DNA from: Helicobacter ailurogastricus
GTDB taxonomy: Bacteria > Campylobacterota > Campylobacteria > Campylobacterales > Helicobacteraceae
Reading direction: 5' to 3'
Assembly (NCBI RefSeq): GCF_001282945.1
Contig: NZ_CDMG01000009.1
Coordinates: 237,551-287,501, forward strand
Length of the DNA: 49,951 bases
In this document: positions 17,543-28,800 of the stretch, piece by piece
Numbering within the stretch: position 1 is the first letter of the stretch
Layout: each line of letters begins with the position of its first letter
The notes under the pieces: model-generated
Told to the model about the DNA's origin: nothing
Database searches by the model: none
Seen by the model: the letters and a program-made list of their open reading frames with translations, nothing else
Translations under genes and position numbers: made by a program

Positions 17543-19699
17543 CTACTGCTTGAGATTTAACAAGGTGTTTAGGATTTGGTCTGAGGTTGTAACGGCCTTA
17601 GAGTTGGCCTGAAAGCCCCGCTGGACCACGATCAAATTCGTTAAACTGCGACTCAAATCCACATTGCTCGACTCTAACTTGGAGCCAGAAACACCCCCCC
17701 TGCGCCCTGTATTTGCCGCCCCAATCAAGGCCTTGCCCGAGTTGCTGGTTTCTGAGAACACGCTCCCCCCATCTGCTTGTAAGCCCGCATCGTTAGCAAA
17801 ATTTGCCAAAGCCACTTGCGCTAGGGCTAGGCTTTTGCCATTGCTAAAAGCCCCAAGCAAAGTCCCGTTGTCATCAAAGCGCACATCCATCAAATCCCCA
17901 GCCACATAGCCATTTTGCTCAATGGCGTAAGTTTCAGAGATTTTATCCACGCTCGTGATCCCATCAAACGCCCCGGCTGTGCCAAAGTTTAGCGTGATTC
18001 GCTGGGGAGAGTCCGCGCCGTTGTGGGGGTTAAATTGCAATAGGGGCGGGTTCATGCCTGCTAGTGAGCCGTCTTTATTAAAGTGCAACACTCCACTTTC
18101 AAATACATTAGGGCGTTCAGGCGCGCTGCCCACAATTTCACCGGGTTCGGGAACAATCACTCTAAATCTCCACTCCGCTCCCCCTGTTTTGTAAAACTCT
18201 AAGCGCATGGTGTGCTTTGTGCCTAAGCTATCCACCACATCAATGCTGCTTGCGTGTGTGGCGTGGGTGAGTTTAGAGGTGGAGGTCGAGACCCCACCCT
18301 CAATGAGAGAGGCGGTGTTGAGTGCCCCCATTGTGCGCCCAAAGAGGACATTTTTAGTCACTTTATCGGAGGCGTAGTTTGTCACAAAGATGCTGAGGTT
18401 ATCTTTTTGGGGCTTGCCATCGTCTTTATTTGTGATTTCAAACATGCCATTTCGGTTGATTTTTACAGACACGGAGGCGGTGCTGTCTTTGTAGTTGGCT
18501 TTGAGGCTGGGGTCTTTGACGATGTTTGCGTCATGTTGCATTAAAGCCCGCAAATCTTCTGTGGTTTTAAATTGTCCGGTTGTCGAGTCGGCATCGATGC
18601 CTTTTGTGTAGCGGTATCTAAAGGCGGTGATGTTTTGATCGCCCTTAACGAATTTAGCAAACGCTCCCGTGCCCGCCCCTGTAACGACAATGTTTTTCAC
18701 ATGCTTGTCGCCTTCTAGGTTGTTTTTATTCTCTAGGCGCAATTGTCCATTGTCGATGTAGGCTTCCACCCCCGTTTTGTTTTTCACGGCATTGATGGCG
18801 TTTTGGGCGGCAGATAGGGTGCTGATGCGCGAAATGGTAGAGTCGTTGGTGAAAGAAATTTTAGTCCCATTGAGCTCTAAAGTACTGTTCTGGTTTGTGG
18901 CTAAAATGTCTTTTTTCATCGTGGCGTTTTTATAGCTCACCCAAATGCCCTGATCTTCGTTGAGCAAAAACGCATCCCCATCTTCGTTAAATAAAGAGCC
19001 CATATCTTCGGCAACTTGCGTTAAATTTGTCGCCGAGTCGTACTGCGGTTTCACACCATCAGAGGGGGTGCGTGTTGAGGAGTCGAGCATAAAAATATTG
19101 CCCATCTGCTCGGTGTGACGTCCGGCGTTTAAGTTGGCGCGCATAGAAATTCTTGTGCTGGAGCGCGCGGGCATCACCATCCCCGGATCGATGCGGATAT
19201 TTTGCAAGGGTTTGGTGTTGTCGATTTTAAGCAGATCGGTTTCACTTCCCTTAGAGCCCATGTCCTTAGGATCGCGCACCCAGCCTTGCACCACAAACCC
19301 GCCTGTCGTCACCAAGCTGCCCTGCGCGTCAAAGAGAAACTCCCCACTGCGGGTGAAGTTGCGCGTTACCCCCCGATCGGGGCTGATGACAAAAAAGCCA
19401 TCGCCTTCAATGGCGAGGTCGGTTTTCACATCGGTGTTTTGCAAATTGCCCTGTGAAAAAATCTTGGTGGTCGCATCCACACCCACGCCCAGACCCACAG
19501 AAAAGTCGTTTTGTCCGCCCAAGCCGTTTTTATAAGGAGAAGTGGCGATGAGCTTGACTTGAGAGAGCATATCCACAAAGGAAGCTCGAGAGTATTTAAA
19601 ACCCGTGGTGTTGACATTGGCGATGTTGTTGCTTTCAATATCTAGGGCGATTTGGTGTGCCTGCATCCCATTAACGCCAGACCATAAAGAGCGGAGCAT
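17543..19699 (-). CDS. flgE: Flagellar hook protein
   Basis: The 718-aa protein polymerises into the hook joining the basal body to the filament. The N-terminus MLRSLWSGVNGMQAHQIALD with the following SNNIANVNTTGFK block and the C-terminus (SNVDLSRSLTNLIVVQRGFQ, ending LLNLKQ) are the paired coiled-coil ends of rod/hook proteins. The FFVISPD and FTRSGEF motifs are the D0-D1 junction. The central region is the large variable domain. The length of 718 is the same as H. pylori FlgE. AAAGGA precedes the ATG, and a sigma-54 promoter lies upstream. Confidence 0.95.
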   Translation of the reverse strand: MLRSLWSGVNGMQAHQIALDIESNNIANVNTTGFKYSRASFVDMLSQVKLIATSPYKNGLGGQNDFSVGLGVGVDATTKIFSQGNLQNTDVKTDLAIEGDGFFVISPDRGVTRNFTRSGEFLFDAQGSLVTTGGFVVQGWVRDPKDMGSKGSETDLLKIDNTKPLQNIRIDPGMVMPARSSTRISMRANLNAGRHTEQMGNIFMLDSSTRTPSDGVKPQYDSATNLTQVAEDMGSLFNEDGDAFLLNEDQGIWVSYKNATMKKDILATNQNSTLELNGTKISFTNDSTISRISTLSAAQNAINAVKNKTGVEAYIDNGQLRLENKNNLEGDKHVKNIVVTGAGTGAFAKFVKGDQNITAFRYRYTKGIDADSTTGQFKTTEDLRALMQHDANIVKDPSLKANYKDSTASVSVKINRNGMFEITNKDDGKPQKDNLSIFVTNYASDKVTKNVLFGRTMGALNTASLIEGGVSTSTSKLTHATHASSIDVVDSLGTKHTMRLEFYKTGGAEWRFRVIVPEPGEIVGSAPERPNVFESGVLHFNKDGSLAGMNPPLLQFNPHNGADSPQRITLNFGTAGAFDGITSVDKISETYAIEQNGYVAGDLMDVRFDDNGTLLGAFSNGKSLALAQVALANFANDAGLQADGGSVFSETSNSGKALIGAANTGRRGGVSGSKLESSNVDLSRSLTNLIVVQRGFQANSKAVTTSDQILNTLLNLKQ

Positions 19700-19719
19700 G
19701 GTGATCCTTTAAGTGAATT

Positions 19720-19745
19720 GCCAAAGCCTAAGCAAAGTTTATTCC
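19720..19745 (-). promoter_or_regulatory. Sigma-54 (RpoN) promoter of flgE
   Basis: On the minus strand TTTTGGAATAAACTTTGC has GG at 19745-19744 and GC at 19733-19732 with exactly ten bases between them, the fixed -24/-12 spacing of RpoN promoters. The expected start near 19720 leaves about a 20-base leader carrying AAAGGA before the flgE ATG. RpoN control of flgE with activator FlgR is established in H. pylori. Confidence 0.75.
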
Positions 19746-19820
19746 AAAATTGCGTGTATCTGTAAAAATTGGGTTAAAATTTATTATTTTAAGTGGTTTG
19801 TGGAAAATGTAACACCAAAT

Positions 19821-19828
19821 TATATTAT
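19821..19828 (+). promoter_or_regulatory. Candidate -10 box of giant autotransporter gene
   Basis: TATATTAT at 19821-19828 offers a -10 element about 46 bases before the start codon, inside an AT-rich intergenic stretch. No -35 match and no Shine-Dalgarno before the start codon were found, so the exact start of transcription and translation is uncertain. Confidence 0.25.
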
Positions 19829-19873
19829 TTTGATTCTTTGTGATTAATTCTTGGCAAGCCAATTTTAGATAAA

Positions 19874-22800
19874 ATGGCGCGCATGAAAAAACCTAGTAAG
19901 CTTTCTCTAAAAATCAGCCACGCCATCGCTAGGCGCATCAAGGCAAACCAAGCCGAGCGCGCCGGTGTTTTGGCGTTTAAAGAAGAAGTCCCTAAGACCC
20001 AGCGCAAAAGTTCGTCCATTTCTAAAGCCCTCTCTAAGGGGGCGTTTGTAGTAGGGGGGTTAGCTATGTCTCCTGTGGTGTTGCAAGCCTGGGCAGGGAC
20101 TGTTTATTGGATTTCTGGTTCGCATAATCTCAATAGCCAACACAACATTTTAGGCTATATGTCAAGCAATAGCTTTAGCCAAAAAACAACTTGGCAGTGG
20201 AGTTGGGGCTCACATAATGTGTACAATAAATTCTACTACCATAGTGGTGGTGGTATTGATGGCTACTACTGCACCAATTGGGATTGTAATGGATCTGTGA
20301 CTTTGGTGGGCAACCAATCCGGGACTTACTATTTGCACCAGCTCCAGTACGATGGTGGCAATCTCAATTTGCAGATCAACGGCGGGGCGCTCTCCATTGG
20401 GGGAGGTGGGGGCAATCCTCCCAATGTTAATATCACAAGTTATTATGGCACGCACTTTACCGACAATTGGAACGCCCAAAGCGTGAGCATTGCCAACACG
20501 CTCAGTGTCAATCAAACCACGCTCACCACACATGGAAACCACGGCACCACTTCTAACAACGCCACCATTGAAGGCTCTAGCAGCGCGACCATTAACATCA
20601 ACGATGCCAGCTATGAAAACTTCCAAAACACGACATTTAGCACCGAGAATGGGTCGTCAAGTACCAACATTAACTTTGACAGCAACAACATCACCTTTGA
20701 CCATGTAACTTATGATGGGGGGGTTCACAGCACCATAACCGACAATGGCAGCTTGACCTTTAGCAACAATTCGCAATTCACTTTGGGCCAAAACTCCCCT
20801 TTTACCAACTTAGGCAGCAATGTTAATCTAAGCGGTGTAACTTTTAACATCAACCAAACCTTAAATGTGGGGGATACCTATAATCTCTTACACACCTCTA
20901 AAAGCATCAACTACAACAGCTACACCAGCCACTTATGGGATTTGATCCACTATGACGGGGTTACAGGCAGCTTAGACAACAACGGCTACACCAACCCAAG
21001 CGGGGGCAATGGTCTTTACCATGTGTCCTACGAGATCAATGGCAAGCAATACATCTTTGGGGAAACCTTTAGCAACAACACAATGGGTGTGCAATTCATC
21101 ACCTATAAAGGTCCTCCCCAAAGTATTTGGGATGGGGTGTATTCCCTTGAGGGCACACATAACTATGAGGTAGGAGGTGGGATAGGCTATGTGGATTCAA
21201 ACAACCATGAGCTTGAGAGTTTTGGGGGGGCATACAACCACAACTTTACCATCAATATTAATCCTAATGAAAACTTTGCAAATGGGACTTTAGTTTTAGG
21301 CAACCAAACTCCCACTCCTGTAGACTATACAAAAAATAGTGGAAGCATTTGGCTGGGTGAAAACGATTGGAATACCAACAGCATAACCGGTACTTTTAAT
21401 GCCCATGATATTTACATGACAAACACCTTTCAAACCGGCAATAAGTGGGGAGGGCATGCGGGCGGTACGGTGAACATGACTTTCCATGCCTATAATAATT
21501 TGACCTTAAACGATCTGCACTTTTTTAACCACATCACAGCTATATACAATCACGATACGGATTACTTTACCGCTAATAAAGCCTTAAGTGTTACAAATTC
21601 CAAATTTGATGCCAATAGCGGAGGCACACTTACTTTTAATGGAGATGTGAGCAGCACTTTTAATAACAGCATTTTTAACGGGGCTGGTAGCCATTTTGTT
21701 TTTGATGCTTCCGATCACCAAAGCCAAAACCCCACCATCACCATGCAAAACTCCAACTTTACAGGGAATCTAAGCTCAGTTGCTATGCAAGCAAAGAGCA
21801 TTGATCTTACAGGGGTTAATTTCAACAATACAGGCAACTCTAACATCAGCCTTTCTGCTAGCCAAAGTTTGAACCTCACCAACACCAGTTTTAACGATGG
21901 TATGGCTAGTGTCTCTTTAAACGCAACCAACACCTTGAGCGATGCAGGCACTAGTACTCTCCATGCTAAAGACATCAATGTTACTGCCCAAACGGTAAGC
22001 TTTACCAACACCACCTTTGAGCTAGACCCCACCACAAATGGCACGGGCAACTTTAAAGTCAACAACTTAACCTTCAACAACGATACCTTTAATGGGCTTA
22101 GTAATTATAATTTTAGCAGCGATGGCGGCACACAAAACACGACTTTTCAGGGCACAACCACGATTGACACCAACAACGGCCAGTCTCCCTTAGCACATTT
22201 AGGCGCGATTACCCTTAGCAATGGTGCGCGCTTTGACATCAAGAAGGCCTTGAGTGGGTTTCAAGTGGGCCAGGCCTACCAGCTCCTAAGCGGAACTTCT
22301 ATTAACTATGCTAGCGATACAGAGTACGCTAAAAATCTATGGCAAATGGTGCATTTTGGCCAAGCAAGCACCACTTTGGATAAAAGTGAGGGCAACGACA
22401 CATACTTGGTTAATTTAAATTTAAATGGGCAAACTTATCAATTTCAGGAGCAATTTAGCAACAATGCCCTTTCTCTTACTCTAACAGGCAGGCCGCCCCA
22501 AGATGTGTGGATGGGGGTGTATCCGCTAAATGGTGCGCACACCTACAATGTGGGCAATGGCATTGCCTACATCAATCCCAATGTTTGTAATTCCGGCGAT
22601 GAGGGTTGTAAAAACCACACACTCTCCACTTATAGCGGAGGCACACACTCTAGTGCCACTGTCAACATCACCGGGGACAATGCGACCTTAGTGATTGGCA
22701 ACAACCAAAAGGCTGTCGCCACAGGAGGCACGATCAACACTGCTAATTCTGGTCTAGAATACCACACCAGTGTCCAGTTCAATGCGGCCAATATCTACAT

Positions 22801-25800
22801 GACCAACAATTTCCAAATTGGCTATAGCAATGGCGTGGGCGAAACGGGCAATGCAGGCTTTAAGGCAGCAAAGAGCATGGACATGGAGGGCTTGAACTTC
22901 ACCACCTACGAGGGTTCGCATGGAGTAGTGCATGCCTACTCTACCGATTGGTTTGAGGGCGATGCAAGCATGACCATCAACAATTCTAACTTTGCTGCTA
23001 CGGGCGGGATCATGTATTTTAGCTCTCCAACGATGAATGTCAACCATTCTAGCTTTAGTGGCAATGGGACAACTTTTGATTTTAATATCCAAACAAACCA
23101 AGGAGGCGATGCAAATCATTTTAGCTTCCAACCCCAAAACATCACCATCCAGAACTCTACATTCAATAACCAAGGGAATGGGGCACTAAAGATGCAAGCA
23201 ACAGCCCTAAACCTTAGTGGAGTGCAAATCATAGGAGGTGATAAAGGTCTAGTCTCTTTAGAGGGGACAAATATCACTATCAACAATGACAACACAAATC
23301 AAAGTACCCTTGAAGGCAATAATACTAACATCAGTCTCACTGCTTCAAATGCCTTGAATGTGAGTAACACCCTCTTTAACGACCCCCTCAACAATCCTAG
23401 TAGCCCACAAACCATGACCCTAGCTGGCGAATCTATCACGCTTAACAACGACACCTTTGAGGGCTATTCGCAATACCACTTCAACACGCAAAATTTAACC
23501 CTGCAGGGCACAACCTCTATCGCCACGAATAATTATCTCAATGGGAGCAATGTCGCCACAAGCCCCTTTGGCACCTATGCGGGCAATGTCGGCTTTGGCT
23601 CTCAAGCTCTTTTAAATTTAAGCAACACGCAAGAGATTTTACAAGCCTTGCAAGGGGGCACCTACACGCTTTTAAGCGGCAAAAACATTAACTATGCTAG
23701 CGATACACAGTACGCTAAAAATCTATGGCAAATGGTGCATTTTGGCGACCAGAGCGCAAGCCTAGCAACACAGGGCCTACCACAGGGGGCTACACAGGGG
23801 CAAAATGGCATTTACTATGTGTCCTTAGACGGGCAGACCATTGAAGAGAAGTTTGGGGATAGTGCGCTGACTTTATCGCTGATTAACCAAAAACACGATG
23901 TTTGGTGGGATGTCTATACCATGACTCCAACTTGCTTGTTTGGCTTGTGTGGCCACAAAACCTACAACGCCAATGTGGGGACCAATGGGATCGCCTACAT
24001 TGACCCCAAGCATGAAGAGGCAGAAGGGTGGAGTGGTGGCAACACTTTAAGTACCTATACGAGTGGCGGAAATGGCATGAACTTGCAGGTGCAGGGGAGC
24101 AACAACACTTTAGTGATTGGCAATGACATCAAGCAAGCGGCCACGGGGGGCGTTGTGCGTTTAGGCGGGACGGGGGGCAGTGGGGGGCTTTTGGGCTACA
24201 TCAAGGACACCTTTAACGCCGACAATATTTTTATGACAAACACTTTCCAAACGGGTAATAGTTTTCACGATGGGGGCGGGGCAGATGTGAGTTTCACGGC
24301 TACAAATAACATCACCCTAGATGGGCTAAACTACCAAAACCTTAAAGCCGGGACCCAACACTCTAACGCCAGCTTTAGTGCTGCTGCCTTAAGCGCAACA
24401 AATAGCCAATTTATTGATCAAACGGGGGGAGATTTTAATTTTAGTGCTTCTTCGATCACCTTCACAGACTCTGCGATCAATGCAGGCGAAAGCACGGTTA
24501 CTTTAGATGCTAAACAAAATCTTACAATGGCAAGCGATGCTGCACCTAGCACGGCTGAAGTCCCTTCTAGTGCCATCAACGCCAAAGCCTTAAATGTAAC
24601 CGCCCAAGCAGCCACTTTTAACAACACCCGTTTCACCCTAGACCCCACGAGCGACACATCTTCTCAGTTTAAAGTCAATAACCTCACCTTTGACAACGAC
24701 ACCTTTAATGGGATTGGCAGCACCTACGACTTTAGCGGCACCCAAAACACCACCTTTTTAGGCACGACCACCATTTCCACCACCGATTTAAGCAGCAACC
24801 CCAACAGCCCGTTTAAATCCTTGGTGGGCAATGTTACTTTGGGCTCTAATGCCCTCTTTAACATCACAAGCGCGCTGCAATCCCAGCAAAAATATGTCGT
24901 GGTTGCCGGTGGCGACATTAAATGGAGCGATGACAGCTACGCCAAGAATTTATGGAATTTAGTGGATTACCAAGGGATGAGTGGCACGCTCTTACAAAAT
25001 GACGGCAATAACACCTACACCGTGGCCTTTGGGGGCGCAGACTCGCAGATCAAAGCAAAAGAGACTTTTAGCCACAACCAGATCACCCTAACTTTGCTGA
25101 CCCAAGTTACGGACCTTTGGCCTGATGTCTACAACATGACTCCCGGCTGTGTTCAAGGTTCAATCCTTGGGATACAGGGGTGCTTGGGTTGGGCTAAGGG
25201 GCATTATGACTTGCTGACTGGGTATGGCTATAAAACCTACAATGTTAGTGTGGGGGCAGGAGGCATCGCCTACATCGACCCCAATTTAAAAAACGCCACC
25301 GCTCCCTATTACAACCCGGCGGGCAAACAACTAACCGCCTACAGCTTTGCGGGCAATGGGGGGACTTATGATATCCAAGGGCAGGGGACTTTAGTTTTAG
25401 GCAACATCACCACTCAGGCAGCCAGTGGAGGGCTGATCCAGTTTGGCGGAGAAGGGGCCAACCCGGGCTATATCGTGGATGTCTTTAACGCCTACAACAT
25501 TTACTTGACCAATGGCATCAGCGTGGGCAATTTTGGGGGCGCGAATGGGGCGAAGTTGCCCTATGGCGGCGGGGCAGACATGACCTTTAACGCCAGCAAT
25601 AATTTAACCACAGATGGCCTCACCTACACCAATAACCTCACCTACCTTAACCAAGTCTGTGGCATTTTGGGCTCTGTTGTGGGCAGCATTTGTAAAGACA
25701 TCAAGCCCCAATCCTCCAACACTAATTTTAGAGCCAACAACACCTTAAGCGCCATTAACTCCAACTTCTCCGATCATGTGGCTGATTATGGCGGTTTGTT

Positions 25801-28800
25801 TGGCTCTTTCCAATTTATGGGAAAACAGCAGGTGGATTTCACGGGCAGCAATGTTCAGGGCAACCGCACGAAAGTGTATGTGCAGGGCAGTCAGATCAAT
25901 CTTGCTAACTCGGGCTTCTTTTTGGGCGACAACTCCAGCGTTGTACTCACCGGCGATTACACAGACAATTTAACCACAACAGCAGCCAAGGTGGAGGGCA
26001 ACATCACCGCCACAGACACGACCTTTAACCTCAACACGGGCAGCAGCGCGACCTTTGCGGCAGCCAACACCACTTTAAGTGGCAACAGCGTGGTGTTGTT
26101 AAACAACGGCTCGATCTTTAATCCAAACCCCAAAAACACCACAACCACCAGCGCCACTTTTGAGGGGGTTACCAACATCACAGACAGCGCACAAATCGAT
26201 GCCCAACAAAGCGATGTAACTTTTGATCAGGCCGCAAATTTTAGCGAGACCGCGCTTTTAAGCTTGTTTCAAAACTCTAGTGCTATCTTTAACGGCCTTG
26301 CCACCTTTAGCGGAAACTCTTTAATCAACCTCGACTCCAACACCACAATCGCTTTTAATCAGGGCTCTAACTTCACCGACAGCGCCAGCGTGGTTTTACA
26401 AGGGCAGGGGGCAAAGGCGACCTTTGCGGGCACGAACACTTTTGGCAGTGGCACGAGCATTCAAGTCAATGCCGGAGCGAGTGCTGACGCGACAACTGGA
26501 AGCGTTGCCTTTAATGGCGGGCATGTGAATGTGTCTAATGGGAGTGTATCTTTAAACGATGTGGCTTTCAATGGGGCTAAGTTAAACATTCAGGGCAACA
26601 GCACTTTTAGCGCAAACCAAGTGAGCAGCTCAGGGGATACCGAGTTTGGGTTGTATGGCAGCGGGGATTTGACCTTTGGGTCTTTAGATGTGGCTAGCGG
26701 GATTCTCAACATCAAGAGCAACACAACGCCTAGCACCAGCCCGCTCATTAGTGTCAATGGGAAGTTTGATTTAAACGGCTTATTGAATTTGTCTAACATC
26801 AACCTCTCTAGCGCGCTTGCCAAAGGCCAAAAGCTCACCTACGACATCATCAACGCCAAAGACATCAGCGGGATTAGCGGCGCAGATGGTTACCAAAAAA
26901 TCGAATTGTACGGCATGCAAATTAAAAACGCCACCTACAACAAAGAAGCCGACAGCTGGAGCTTTGTCAATCCCTTAAATGGCGGGCAAATCATCACAGA
27001 GAGCGTGCAAGATGGGCGTTTGCAAGTGAGCATTTCACAGAATTTAACCCCCATGGCCACCAACCTTTACAACATCGCCCCAGAACTCTATTTTTACAAA
27101 CAATCCAAACAAAACACCACAGGGATAGATTACGATTACACCGACAACCGCGTGGGGACTTTCTTTTTAGATGGGCAGGTTAAGGGAGTTTATAACTACA
27201 ATGGAACGCAAGAAATCCCGGGGACCTACGATGCCTACAACGACCCTAACAGCGCTTTAAACATTTTCAACACAGGGGTGAGTAAGAGCAATTTAATGGC
27301 CTTGGCGGGCATCGCCACGGATCTTTGGCCGGCTTTAGAAGAGCTCTTGGCCTCGGGGATTTTAAATAATTTGAGCGATCCCAATAAACTTTGGCAGGAA
27401 TTGCAAAAAATTCAAATCAATTTAACCCCCACACAGAAGCAAACCCTATTAGACTTCATCAATGGGTTTGACAGCCACATTAACCAAACTTTCAACAATG
27501 GTACTTTGGTCGTGGGGGGCGAGCAGGTAGGACAAACAGGGGGCATGAGCACGGTGTGGTTTGGCGGGGATGGGTTTAATGGGCCCTGTGTGCCCCAAAC
27601 ACAAGCCCAAAGCACGGCTTGCCAGTTTAGGCACACCTACATAGGCCAACTCTTAGGCTCTAGCTCAAACGCTTTAGGTTACATTGAGGCTCAGTTTAAC
27701 GCCAAGGACATTTACATCACGGGGACCGTGGGCAGTGGCAACGCACAGGGCACGGGAGGCTCTGCTGAGGTGAGCTTTAACAGCGCGACAAATTTAGTGC
27801 TCAACAAAGCCAATATTGAGGCGCAGGGCACGGACCAAATCTTTAATTTATTCGGCCTAGGCACGGTGCAAAAGCTTTTAGGCCAGCCCCAGCTGGGCGA
27901 GCTGTTGGGCCAGTGGATTTACGACAAGGCTGAGGGAGGGGATTTGATCCCTAGTGGCTTGCAGGGCTTGATCCCTAGTGGCGTGGCTAACGCGACTTTG
28001 GGCGAAATCTTTAACGCGCAAGACATGGCCGCGCTCACCCAATTGCCCGGATTTGCCACCGTGGTTAAAGACATTTTGACACACCAAAGCGTGAGCTCGC
28101 TCTTTGGACCTAATGGACTCGTTGAAAGCTTGCCTACGAGTGTGCAAAATGAAATTGATGGAAAAATTGAGGCTGGCATCACGCAAGGGCTTGAGAGCGG
28201 TAAATTAAGCGGGTTGGAGCAAGGGCTGGTGCATAAGTTGCTAGGCATTATAGAGGGAGGGCAGGGGGTGCAGGGGATCTTCAACTACCTCAACAATAAC
28301 TTTGGCAACCAAACTTTATGGAATGTGATGGATGAGCTGGCCCCTTGGACAAATGTTACTTTAAACAAAGCCCTAGCGATGGGCGATAGCCCAGCGGCCA
28401 CAGCCATGATGCAAAAATTCATGGACACAACCACCTTTGGGCAAATCTTTAATGTCATCTTCCAAAACAGCGCCATCATCAATAAAAGCGTGGCTTGGTT
28501 GGGGCCTCAAGTGTGGGGCGTGATCATGGACATGGCAATTAACGATGTTTTAAACCCCCCCAAAGCCTTAAGCCAAATGGCAGACGATGTGGGGGCAAAA
28601 ATCTTAGATCAGATTTTTGGGAGCAATATTTTAAACACCCTCACCCAACAAAAGGCCCTAAGTGGCATCATCGGCAATATTGTGCAGAATAAGGGGCTTG
28701 GAGGGCTGTGGTCGCAAGGCTTGGGTGCGCTCTTGCCCCCAAACATCAAACAAGCAATGGAAAAAGCAGGCGTGGGGTCCTACCTTGCGCCCAAAGGCCT

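Larger units (their letters stand above)
21115..27820 (+). repeat. Degenerate VacA-like repeats inside autotransporter gene
   Basis: Four full and one partial copy of a block start near 21115, 22490, 23890, 25110 and 27490. Each holds a tryptophan-valine-tyrosine entry, a GIAYI/GIGYV strand, an LVIGN/LVLGN strand, an FNAxxIYMTN strand and an NLTLDGL-like exit. Between blocks a second motif (QLLSGTSINYASDT or similar, then KNLWQMVHFG) also recurs. Copies differ widely in protein sequence. Confidence 0.75.
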
